Of a DNA stretch of 64,000 nt, positions 53,626-63,600 are shown piece after piece. The notes under the pieces were generated by a model. The model saw nothing but the letters and a program-made list of their open reading frames with translations, was not told the origin of the DNA and ran no database searches. Source of the DNA: Scortum barcoo (lineage: Eukaryota > Chordata > Actinopteri > Centrarchiformes > Terapontidae). Every line of letters starts with the position of its first letter. Position 1 is the stretch's first letter. The stretch lies in the NCBI GenBank assembly GCA_023238725.1, contig CM041541.1:11308044-11372043 (forward strand), read 5' to 3'. The position numbers and the translations under genes are program-made.

Positions 53626-54810
53626 CAGGAAAAGGGGTAGGAGGGAGAGGAAAAGACAACACGGAAGAGGAGAGAGAGAGAAAATTAACTGCCGGCATGA
53701 GTCCATTTTCCACAGCAGGTATTTTCCCCCAAAACTCTGTAACTTTTACAAGAAGTGGAGTTTTTTTTTTTAGACTGTTCACTGGTCACGGTGCTAAAAA
53801 CAACAAATATTTCAGCTTCACTTCACACTTTTTTTAAGTTCTTGCAGTCAGCTGATTGGACCAAATGATGAAGTTTAAAACTGCAATCCAGAATAAAAAA
53901 AATCCTTAATAATAGCAATAACTGTTTTAAATAGCTTTATATTTCATTCAAGTTTTATATGTATATTCACAGATGTAGAGGTGTTTGTTGTCTCTGAACT
54001 TTTAAAGCCTCCTGGCCTTGTTACAGAAAGTATTAAATCTGTTTATATCTTAGTTTAAGATGAAATTTAAGATTATTTGATACGATAGAAACATGTATCT
54101 GAGCTGCGTTTAGGATAAAAATCTTATTAATGCATAGAAATTTAGCTGACATAGTTCTGTATTAACTGAAGTAGGATGATATTGAGCTTGTTGCATCACT
54201 GTTGTTGGATGCAGACCATCATGAACACTGAAATATTGAGATCCAAAGACCACTCAAACCATGTGATGATGCCTTAAATCATGCATTTAATGGGTATATT
54301 TATATACATATGGATCGTGAATTTGATTGACGTGTCATGTTTGGCTGTGGAGAGGCCTACAAGGAGGCATGGGGCTCTGCAGTCACACAGATCATGAAGG
54401 GCTCTCTGTCTGAACAGAGTTCACAGCTCTAATTAGGATTAGTTAATATAAGATATGAGGTCTAAGAAAGGATGTGACACAGCCTGATCTGATCTTTGAA
54501 ACTTAAGAAAGGACTTTTTTCCATAATGATTTCAAATCTTTCTGTCTAAAATGTGTATATAACACTTAGATATTTATGACTAAATAATGAACTTAGTTAA
54601 TAATTAGCTGATATGCATGTGGTTTTATCTCAACTTTAGCAACAAACCAACAAAAAGTGGGCTTATGTTGCGATGCTGATTGCTGAAAAATATTTATTTT
54701 AGGCCGTTTAGTTCCTTTTTCCTTCATTTTTTTTGTTGGAAGAGCTGATTAACTGTGGATTTTCCAAATAAAAATTATAGTATTGAGAATGATTTGTATT
54801 ATTATGTAGT
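53626..54810. other. AT-rich non-coding region
   Basis: A purine stretch lies at 53,630-53,680. After that there is only AT-rich unique sequence with no exon-like segment. Confidence 0.5.
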
Positions 54811-54866
54811 TGGAATATAGCACCTTTCATACAACAAGTCAGAGCTCAGAGTGCTTTAGAGTAAGG
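54811..54866 (+). mobile_element. Teleost SINE-like fragment
   Basis: The string atagcacctttcatacaaca, followed by agctcagagtgctttagag, matches a frequent fish repeat motif (atagcacctttcatac then agctcaaagtgctttaca). It is a short degenerate copy, recognised from memory. Confidence 0.5.
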
Positions 54867-55760
54867 AAAATAGTGCATGGACATCCAGTCTATTCACTGT
54901 AGGTAGAAGCAGGAAAGTTCACCTGCATGCACATGAGAAACATGACATCTGAGTGAATAATAACGTGCTATATACAAAATCCTCATTGGGAAACTCTTTT
55001 TTTTCTTGACCCCTCAACAGGAAGTCAGAGCTAGTAGCTGCAAACTGAATGTTTTTTTCCACCAGAGTGACTTATAAAGGCCAAACACTAAAAATGAGAG
55101 ACATTTTTTCCCCTTTGGTGTCCGTAAAAGTGAATAAAATCACTTATTTTTGCAGCTATTGAAGACTGTGACTGGACTAGCATCACCTATAGACCCCAAC
55201 ACACACACAGACTTTAATCCTCATTCAGTGCAAACTATTTGGTGTTTGCTAATTAAGGCTCAAATTGTGTTGTGGAATTCAATCAATCAGCATTTTGAAT
55301 ATAGTTTATGTTTATGAAAGAGTGCACAGTTAATTAAATGGTACAAAGTGCCTCTTTTCAGCACGTTTATCAGCTGTTAATACTTCATTAATTAAAAAGA
55401 GCGAGAGAGGGGATTATTATTATTAGATGTTCACTTATCGCCCCTTTGTGGTTGGTTATTGAAACTACACCTCAGTCACAGTTAAATCAACGTGCTATTC
55501 CAAAGATTTGGGACAATAAATATCTACAAATAAATAATTGTCTCCATAAGGGGTAAACAGGACTTCAGGAGTTTGCTTTATGGTGTTCTCAATCAAGATA
55601 ATTACTTAATTTGCTGTCAGTATCTCATAAAAGGCTATATAACTATTTGTTAGAGATATTGTGGCCATCTTATTAATGTCCCATTGAAATGTTTGTGCCA
55701 TGATAAGAAAGAAAAACAAAGAGGAAAGAAGGAACTCCTCTCTGGAGAGATTAAAATACC
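54867..55760. other. AT-rich non-coding region
   Basis: Nothing gene-like is seen. Confidence 0.5.
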
Positions 55761-56293
55761 TTTTAAAATGAACTTTATTAGTCATATTTAAAAGTCCTCA
55801 CTTCATTATGAGACAACTAAGACTATGACAACCAGAAATATTGAGAAAATTAAATAATAATTAAATTAAAACAGGAAATAAACTAATATAATTACACAAA
55901 AAGAGAAAAGGACAACATAAAAGTGTTTTATAAAATATACTATACAATATGTTACCCGATGCATTAGATTATACTATACTATGTTTACACTGCATCGACC
56001 TGCCTTATAGTCTATATTTTACTCCAATATATCTCTATATTAATAATAATAACTAATAATAATAATAATAACATAAATAAATTAAGCTTTATTACTTAAT
56101 CATATGATATATCAGTCTGCTGCTGTTTACATAAAATCACTGACACTTTAACTTGTAATATTGTTTTTTATTCTATTTTATTCTACTTTTATATACATTT
56201 TTTATTTTTTATTTTCCCTCTATACTTATATCTGTACTTACTGCTGCCATTGTGCTGCAGCAACAGTCAAATCAATAAAGTTTCATCTTAAAA
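55761..56293. mobile_element. AT-rich element with about 20-bp terminal inverted repeats
   Basis: The left end at 55,761-55,781 (ttttaaaatgaactttatta) is nearly the reverse complement of the right end at 56,272-56,293 (which contains caataaagtttcatcttaaa), with one mismatch and one indel. The right end, with nearby tgctgc and caataaagtttcatctta, resembles the tail of a common fish LINE or SINE. The interior is AT-rich with (AAT)n at 56,045-56,075 and no protein. It could be one non-autonomous element or two truncated tails in opposite orientation. Confidence 0.4.
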
Positions 56294-56729
56294 TTGTGAT
56301 AAAGGGCAATGCATTTCCTAGTAATCAAGTCATTTTAATATGTTAATATTAATAATATTTCATGTGTATATTATGAGATTTTTTTAAATAATCCGTGTAA
56401 ATAATAGTTTTCCTGCACACTCGTGTTGTTTATTTGTTGTTTTTAATTGTTTAAAGATTAACAAACATGTTTACTGCCGTGGAGAGAAGCCTGTAATCTT
56501 GGGCCAAGTTCCATTTCGTGGCTAAGGCACCTTTGACGCATACTAAGCGGAGCAGATGAGAAAGTTTAATCAATTTACTGCAGACTTTTAGAATAAATAA
56601 GTATGTTGTGCTCTTAAAGCTGTGAATAATATTGTATTATCATCAATGTGCTAAAGTAGAGGACATTTTCTACTTTAGTCGATGATGTGTCAGTGGATTT
56701 GAAAAGATTTGGAACTTGTTGTTGCGTCG
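56294..56729. other. Unique sequence upstream of the ccdc28a promoter
   Basis: AT-rich, with no gene or recognised repeat. Confidence 0.5.
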
Positions 56730-57101
56730 CACCAAAACAGGAAGTTTTCAAAGTTAGCCTAGCTTGCTGGGTTCATTCGCTTTTTTGACGTTTTAACAAA
56801 TGTTTTAATCGTGCGGAATATCTGTCATTTTCACAGACGACATTTTACTATCCCAGCAACAGCTCTGAGTGAAGGTTTTTATCGGCTCCTGTTTGATGTA
56901 TTTAACTTCAAGGTTGTTAGCCTGTTTGAAGATTACTCGACTGGCTAGCTGCTGAGCTAGCATTAGCTCGATCATTTCTTTCCGCATGATCAGCTGCAGG
57001 GATCGGCATTAAGTTGCACCGCAGCCCGCCGAAAAACGGTGTCAGCTGTTTGTCTTGTACCCCTTCGTCCAGTTAACCCGAAGGCAACGTAACATGAAGT
57101 T
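56730..57101 (+). promoter_or_regulatory. ccdc28a: ccdc28a promoter and 5' UTR region
   Basis: This stretch lies just upstream of the ccdc28a ATG. It turns from AT-rich to GC-richer with many CpGs from about 56,990, continuing into exon 1, which fits a TATA-less CpG-type promoter. An ETS-family core, CAGGAAGT, sits at 56738-56745. No TATA box is visible near a sensible start site, and the transcription start cannot be fixed from sequence. Confidence 0.5.
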
Positions 57102-58780
57102 ATGGAGGAGCGAAAGCTAAAGAGAAAGATCCCCAGGAGCTCCACCAATGCGGCGGCTCCCACCAGCGGCTCTGGCCGAAAAACAAGCACTTCCTCCGGG
57201 GGACGACACGTAGGCTACAGCCACAACACGGGGACTCACTCCAGCCAGAAGAGCAAGGGCAGGAGGTAGAAAACTAAGATTATTTTACCATTAACAGCTT
57301 TATATCTAATAAAGGATATACAGGAATGACAGCAGATGAGATTAACCACTCATTTATGTCTGTTTTGAGTGTTTTTTGGTGTGTTTTTCTCCCAGGGCAG
57401 TTCGAGATAAACCCAAGTATCATGCGGGTTTGGCTGGGAAAGCTAACCAGAACCAGGGCCAGGCAGCACCCATCATCCAGCACTCCTTCCTGACTGATGT
57501 CTCAGATGTTCAAGAGATGGAGAACGGCCTGCTCAGTCTCCTCAACGACTTCCACTCAGGAAAACTGCAAGCTTTTGGTAATCTGAAGTAGAAAAGGACT
57601 CCTTGCACATGAAACATTTGACCTCTCATGCAAATGCACCATCATTTATTGTCCTGAAAGGATGGGAAAAGAAAATTAGCTGTTCATTGAGAGATTGGCA
57701 GGAAAGTAGAGTTTGATATATGTCAAAGGGTCTTTAAAAAGCATTAAATTGTCAGATTGGATGTTTCTTAAATGTTTTTATGTGCAGCAACATGTCATTG
57801 CAGCGTCCAGTCTCTCCAATTTTAATAAGAAAAATCATTTAAAGTATGCACGCAATGCCCCTATTTTCGTCCCACCTACGCAGTAAATCTGAATCATGGA
57901 TGCATCGCCTACTTGTTAGTTTATAAAAGTAGGAAAATGCAAGTTTAACGACAAATGGCTTGAGAATAACTAAAACCAGTGCCTGGAAATACTCGTTTTA
58001 TTTTCCATCACAAGTTTGGCCTCAGATTTCATTTGAAGTCTTTGCTTGTAGACACCTTTTGTTTACGCTCTCTCCTCTTTGTTTCAGGAAACGAATGCTC
58101 CATCGACCAGATGGAGCATGTGAGAGAGATGCAGGAGAAGCTGGCCCGTTTGCACTTTGACCTCTACGGCGAGGTGGACGAAATGCCCGAGGACCAGAGG
58201 AAAATGGCCTGCGACACCAACATGGACAAACTACTTCTAAATGTGAGACTGTAGTAGTGTAATTTGTCAAATGTTCTGACTTTATCTTTGCTATATTTTT
58301 TGCTCATATTTATGTTGTCGCATGCTTCTAAGATGCTTAAATATTAATGCTTATTAGAGGCACAATTTTGCTAAATCTTTACAGATCTACACATCTTATT
58401 CTGCTCTCAAGTGTTAAACTCTTTAAGAGTTTAGCTGCCTGTTGCGTGTTGAAGAGGATGAAGTTTCAAAGGTCCTTCACAGATTTAAGATGCACTCGAA
58501 GATTAACATGTTTTTAATGTTTTTTTTTTGTTTGTTTTCTCCACAGCTTGAGGAGCTGAGTTCTTCTATGTATCCTTTGATATTTGACATCCAGGCAGTA
58601 TATTAGTCCTTCATTGTGTGTTAAAGGCTTTAAAGTGATAAAACTTCAGCCTTCAGTTTTCTTGTCCATCCAGCACTGAAACTTCAGATTTCAGCCTTTG
58701 TTTTTTCTTGATCCTGCAACTCCAGTCAGAAACTGAATCTGGCCGACTCCCAAGATATCCCGAGGACTGCCAGCATGTGA
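57102..58780 (+). CDS. ccdc28a: Coiled-coil domain-containing protein 28A, complete (5 coding exons)
   Basis: Coding exons are 57102-57265, 57396-57577, 58088-58242, 58547-58569 and 58726-58780. They total 579 bases, giving 192 residues plus TGA. All introns are GT-AG and the phases agree throughout. The start is the ATG at 57102 (MEERKLKRKIPR); the ATG at 57094 reaches a stop after eight codons. Residues 1-54 are basic and Ser/Thr/Gly rich and probably disordered. From about residue 75 the sequence is family-typical: HSFLTDVSDVQEMENGLLSL, NDFHSGKLQAFG, then a helical Gln/Glu/Leu-rich stretch (MEHVREMQEKLARLHFDLYG) and a closing LEELSSSIQKLNLADSQDIP, which together form the predicted coiled coil. 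Family knowledge: CCDC28B modifies Bardet-Biedl phenotypes and binds the mTORC2 subunit SIN1; CCDC28A is little characterised and has been seen fused to NUP98 in leukaemia. I choose the A paralogue because ect2l lies directly downstream, as in human. Protein sequence alone would also allow CCDC28B. Confidence 0.93.
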
Positions 58781-60055
58781 TGTACTCTTCTCCCCTCAAC
58801 CTCATCACAACCAGACTGTTTTTTTATGTCACCCAGAGCAACGGAGAAGTGGAGTTGAAGCGTATTACTTCAGAAATGGCTCCAGAGCTGTTCACCAGCA
58901 TTCCCTGTGTGCAGGGAGGATGTATGTGTGGTGAGATGTCCAAACAGGGATGCACTGACACGTTTTTTCATTAATACTGATAAGAAGATTGTTATCTCGC
59001 TAAATGATGATGATAAATGACTTCCTGAGATGCCGTTCACCTCTTCAGTTTCAGTTGTTGTTGGTGCATCTCTGTCGTGGCCAGTTTAAATGCAGGTTGT
59101 TGTCAGTTCACTAATTTCCAAACAGATGTTCAATGCATTGCTAACCAAAGTGATATAGCAGCTCATCTTGTTTTGTCCAAAAGTTGAATAATCCACAAGT
59201 CTTAGAAATCTTCAGTGTTTGTTTACCGGCTTTGTTCAAAGTGAACTGACTTCAAACGTGCTCCTTTAGCGGTTTTCAGAAATAGATATATAAACTCTTC
59301 CTGTTGCACTTTGTCGTATCTGTTCTCACCGATCAATCAGTGTCTGTAACTTGGCAAACTAAAGAGCCAGAGATACACTTATATATTAAAATAAATTAAA
59401 ATATAGATATAGCAAATATGTTTATAATTGTTTCTCAACATAGAGCTTTAACCACAATCAGCAATCTTATCGGAGAGACAATAAAAATTCCTGATTAGAT
59501 GAAATTATAGTTAATGTCATTAAAAAAAGCCAAAAAATAACATTAACGCACATTTTGACTGTTAGGGGTAAAAAAGAGCAGTGACCCTTCAGATTGTGAT
59601 TTTTTTGTGTGTGATTTTTGTGTGTTACATGCGAGTGGCCTGATATCACCTCAGACACCTCGCTCAGTGTTCAGTATATTTGCACATAATCCATGCAACA
59701 TGGGGAAACACGCTGCACATTTTCACCGGTGTGTTGGATTGATGCTGGAAAAGAATAATCCAAATGTTGACATCACTACCATGCCTTAATTGATTCATTT
59801 GATCATTTTTGCCTTATTGGTTTACGACCTTTTAATCGACTTACATGGGACATTTAGGTTTGAAATCTGTGTTTTGAGAGGATAAATTCATTTGAGGCTG
59901 CTTTGATTGTAAATCCTTCTTTATTTTGTCACTTCATATTGTAGCCAGTGTTGTTCGGGGGTGGGTGTGGGAATATTTTGAAGTGTTTTAACTCTTGTAA
60001 ATGGGCTGATTTTATTTTTATTGACTTAATAAACGTGTTGTCTGAACGTCTTGGT
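58781..60055 (+). other. ccdc28a: ccdc28a 3' UTR
   Basis: This is untranslated sequence from the TGA at 58778-58780 to shortly after the AATAAA at 60028. It is AT-rich and holds no other gene-like open frame. The first 190 bases contain a spurious 88-codon open frame that is an out-of-frame continuation of exon 5. The length, about 1.25 kb, is inferred from the first well-formed polyadenylation signal with a GT-rich downstream stretch; earlier weak A-rich motifs near 59,370-59,400 could give a shorter form. Confidence 0.55.
60028..60033 (+). terminator. ccdc28a: Polyadenylation signal AATAAA of ccdc28a
   Basis: A canonical AATAAA is followed within about 30 bases by a GT-rich stretch (cgtgttgtctgaacgtcttg), the usual arrangement of cleavage signal and downstream element. 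It lies about 630 bases before the ect2l start codon, so the two genes are tightly tandem. Confidence 0.6.
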
Positions 60056-60115
60056 GGCAGTTTTTGAACCATCCCTTCCCTTTTGGAGCATCTTCCTGCA
60101 GACATTTGCATATAT

Positions 60116-60121
60116 ATTTAA

Positions 60122-60157
<36 letters not shown>

Positions 60158-60163
60158 TTAAAT
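60116..60163. repeat. 48-bp perfect palindrome with (TA)n core
   Basis: The arm atttaatgcat at 60,116-60,126 is mirrored by atgcattaaat at 60,153-60,163 around a pure AT alternating core, so the whole block is its own reverse complement. It sits about 80 bases after the ccdc28a polyadenylation signal and about 500 bases before the ect2l start. Confidence 0.9.
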
Positions 60164-60429
60164 TTTACAAACAGAAAGAGACCGTGCTGCAGCTATTAAA
60201 TCATAGAGCTTATGTTTTTTCAGGTTTACTGGTGAGAATTGATGCACACTCTTTCACCAAATAGAATAAATGCATCTGTTAATTAATTGCACATCATTAT
60301 GCATGTTATTTTCACATTATTACAGATTATTTAGGGACATTTGGCAGCAAGTGTTTGCAGCATGGTTTTATTCTTGCACAGTAGACAAATCAATCCACGA
60401 ATTACTCACTTCTTTTCACATGAATTGAC
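60164..60429. other. Intergenic sequence between ccdc28a and ect2l
   Basis: AT-rich, with no gene, RNA or recognised repeat. Together with the palindrome it forms the short gap between the two tandem genes. Confidence 0.5.
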
Positions 60430-60666
60430 ACCGTGATTTACTTTCTGTGCAGTCAGGCTGCAGTTTGCTCCATGATGACAGACCTGAGCCCGTCCTGTTA
60501 CTTATTGATGTGCAGGGAGGAGGAGGAGGAGGGATGTGAAGGAATGCGCTCATCCTTTTGTTGGTGCGTCTCTAAGGTTACAGGCGGCGGAGCAGCCTGC
60601 GGGTTTGACACCAGGAAGTAGACTGATTCAGACATTTCTTTGATTTATCCGTGCCTGTGTGTGAAC
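60430..60666 (+). promoter_or_regulatory. ect2l: ect2l proximal promoter and 5' UTR
   Basis: These bases lie between the ccdc28a polyadenylation region and the ect2l ATG. GC content and CpG density rise from about 60,580 into exon 1. An ETS core CAGGAAGT lies at 60612-60619, 48 bases before the ATG, and a (GGA)n stretch lies near 60,520. No TATA box is seen at an appropriate distance. The transcription start is not determined. Confidence 0.4.
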
Positions 60667-63600
60667 ATGGAGTCGGAGCTGAGGTCGAGCCCGCACTCGG
60701 TGAAGCGGTGGCAGCTCGGTGGGACGGACTACGACCCGCAGCCGGTCCGGAGCCTGCGATCCGAGACCCGCTTCAGCACCTGGACCCCCCTGAACAACAA
60801 GACCGGCAACCTGCAGGTCAGACCTCTGCAGGACCTGAAGTATTCTAACCTAATTAATACCTTTTAACGTCTTTAACACTTTCTTGGTGGTGTTTTTGAA
60901 GCTATGCATGTACAAAAATTCAGATAAACATGAAATAAATCAAAATCTGTGGGTTTAGTTCATTGGCTGATTAACCTGGTTTGGAACAGGTGTGCAAAGT
61001 ACCCGCATGACTGCACAAGAAAAGAAATATCAGGCTGGGGGGTAGACAGAGGTGGTTTTTAAATCCTGCAGCCTGAGGTTAATGCATTCAGGCCAAATCA
61101 TACTGCAGCTTACTGGATCTGCTGTGACACATCATAGAAGTGAACAGAAGAAACAAAAGGGCTTCACTGTTTGTGTAGAAATAAATTAAATGACTGCAGA
61201 AAACAGAGCACACAATGGAAGACAGAGGCCTTTATCTTTATTTAACTTGTTGACTTTTGCATAAAATTCAACATTATTTGTGTGAAAAGCTGTCAGAAGC
61301 TCTGTGGATGTTGAAATGATGAAATGACAGATAATATGGTAGTAGCTCTCAGAAAAGTTCACGTAAGTTGATTTATTAAAGGTCTATTTATGCATGATAA
61401 TTTTAGCAATGTAAAAGCATAACTTTAAACGTCTTGCTTTCCTAACTTGTGTTAAAAGTCTCTATTATGCTTTAATATTTCAGTATTTTCACCGAAGGGC
61501 CTTACTGTATTAGCTACTCCTCATCCTCATTAAAATCCAACATATATAATAAAGAATAAATGATATTGTGCTGGATAAAGAATACTTTTATAATGAATAT
61601 GTTCACACAGAGGTGAGCCCTCTGATCCCTCCTGACAAACATAGACTAAAGAAAGACTAAAAGTCAGTGCTTAAAATGTAAAAAGTTGGAAAGTTCCTGC
61701 TGTCTTCATCAGCGTTTTGGAAGCTGGTTTTGTAGCTTTTGGCAGACTTTTACACGACGAGGTGCATCTTTCATCTGCTCTTCACTGACTGCAGAAAGCT
61801 AGTCTGAGTCATTTCCCCATTTACTCCCAGTTGTTCGAGGAGAGGATGAACCTCGTGCTCCACTGGTTTGATCTGTGGACTGACCGACAGAGGAAACACG
61901 TGCTGCACGCTCTGCTTGCACGCTGCACAAAGTCACAGCTCAAGTAAGCTCTTTTTTTTTTCTTTAACAATAAAGTGTCAGTCGTGTTGTTTGTGATGCT
62001 CTGATTTACTGCTCTGCTGCAGTTAAAGTTTAAAAGTTGTGGCTTTAAAATGAAAACCGTTTGACAATCCGAGCAGGTACTGCAAGGATTTGCTGATTGA
62101 GACTGTTCCTGTGACTCATGTGGACTTCACGGCGGTCCTGCCACGCTTCCTGTCCCTGTATGTGATGTCGTTTCTGTCCCCTCGTGACCTCTGCTCCGCC
62201 GCCCAGGTCAGCTGGCACTGGAGGATCCTTGCTGAACAGGTGAGAGGATCTGAATGAATCCATTTAGCAAGTAATTTTCAGGAATTATCAGCTTAAATTA
62301 GGATGTTTTCTTGCTCTCTCAGGACTGTATCTGGGCCGTTCGCTGCATCAGAAGAGGCTGGTTCCTCCCTTACACTCCAGGAGAGAAAGAATTCGGAGCG
62401 TGGAAGAGCCACTACGTCGCCTGCGTCTCCAAGCTGGACTGGCTCACCCCTCGAGAGGCGGCTGAGCAGTACGGGACCCTCAACCAGCGAGGCACAGGGA
62501 CGACGGAGGAGGAGGAGGAGAGGAGGAAGGAGAGGAGGATTAGGGAGATGATCAGAGACAAGCTACAGGAGGAGAAGAGTGAGTGGAAAGGAGGCCTCAA
62601 AATAAAAGAAATGGCTCCCAGTTATCTCCATAAAAACCTCCTCTTCCCCTCTGTGCTTCTATCTGCAGGACTGTCTATGAGGACCAGGAGAGCCTGGGGC
62701 AGCTACTCAAAACCAGGATCCAGAGGTGGAAGTACCCAGACGGCGAGGCCCAGCTCTGGACTGGCATTCAGCTCTTGGCCCTCTCTCTCCTGGCCTCCAA
62801 GGACCGTGGGGGCTCCCAGCCTCTGTCTGAGTCTGGACAGCGGACGGTCCGTCACTGCAGCTCAAAGCAGGTGACCGTCTGCTTATTCTACCTGTGTTTT
62901 AAGATGCAATACACTGAGCTTCCTGTTTGTTTAAAGCACATGTTTGACATGATGCAACCCTGCAGAAGAACTCTTTAATAAATCATGTCTTTGTAATATA
63001 AAAGCTGACCAACTCAATTTATATTATATATATCTGTTTACAAGAAGAGCAGAATATAAGAAACATAATGCAGTGACTTTATGAGGTTTATGAGGTGTCA
63101 TAAAAAAAAATAAAATACATTTTAAGGTGGCTTATTCATTAATCAGAGTATCTGTGGTTCAATCCCTGGCTCCTCCTAGGTGCATGTGAAAGTATCCCTG
63201 AGCAAAGATAAGAATAAACTTAATTTGTACAGCACTTTTCAAAAGTTGCATGGTTGAGACATTAAAGCATTATAAGACTGAGGGAAATTAAATCAGGCAC
63301 TTAAAGAAAACAACAAAAAGGAATAAAACAACCAACAATAAAGATAAGACCACTACTGATGATAATAAGACAGATAAGACATGTTGGAAATAAAACAGAG
63401 ATGTCTTAGCATTGATGAACTGCTTTTTTTTAAAAAAATGACAAGTGAAGGAAACAAATTGCTCTGCTTTTCTAATCTAACTCTCCTCAAGAAAGCAATT
63501 AAGCACATTTCCCAAACTATACAACCATTACTTCCTAATAAGGCTTTTTTATGTACTTAAGCTGTGATTTATCTTCCAGTGAAACGCAGTACAAACCCAG

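Noticed and set aside
58708..58974. 88-codon open frame at the end of ccdc28a
   Set aside because: It overlaps ccdc28a exon 5 in another frame and extends into the 3' UTR. The phase-consistent frame stops at 58,780.
62669..62870. Using the TVYEDQESLGQLL frame as the true ect2l exon 5 frame
   Set aside because: It looks more protein-like, but it does not fit the phase of exon 4 with its strong gtgagt donor, and it enters exon 6 at TGA. The phase-consistent frame continues into SNRVPAYE, which matches the ECT2L family.
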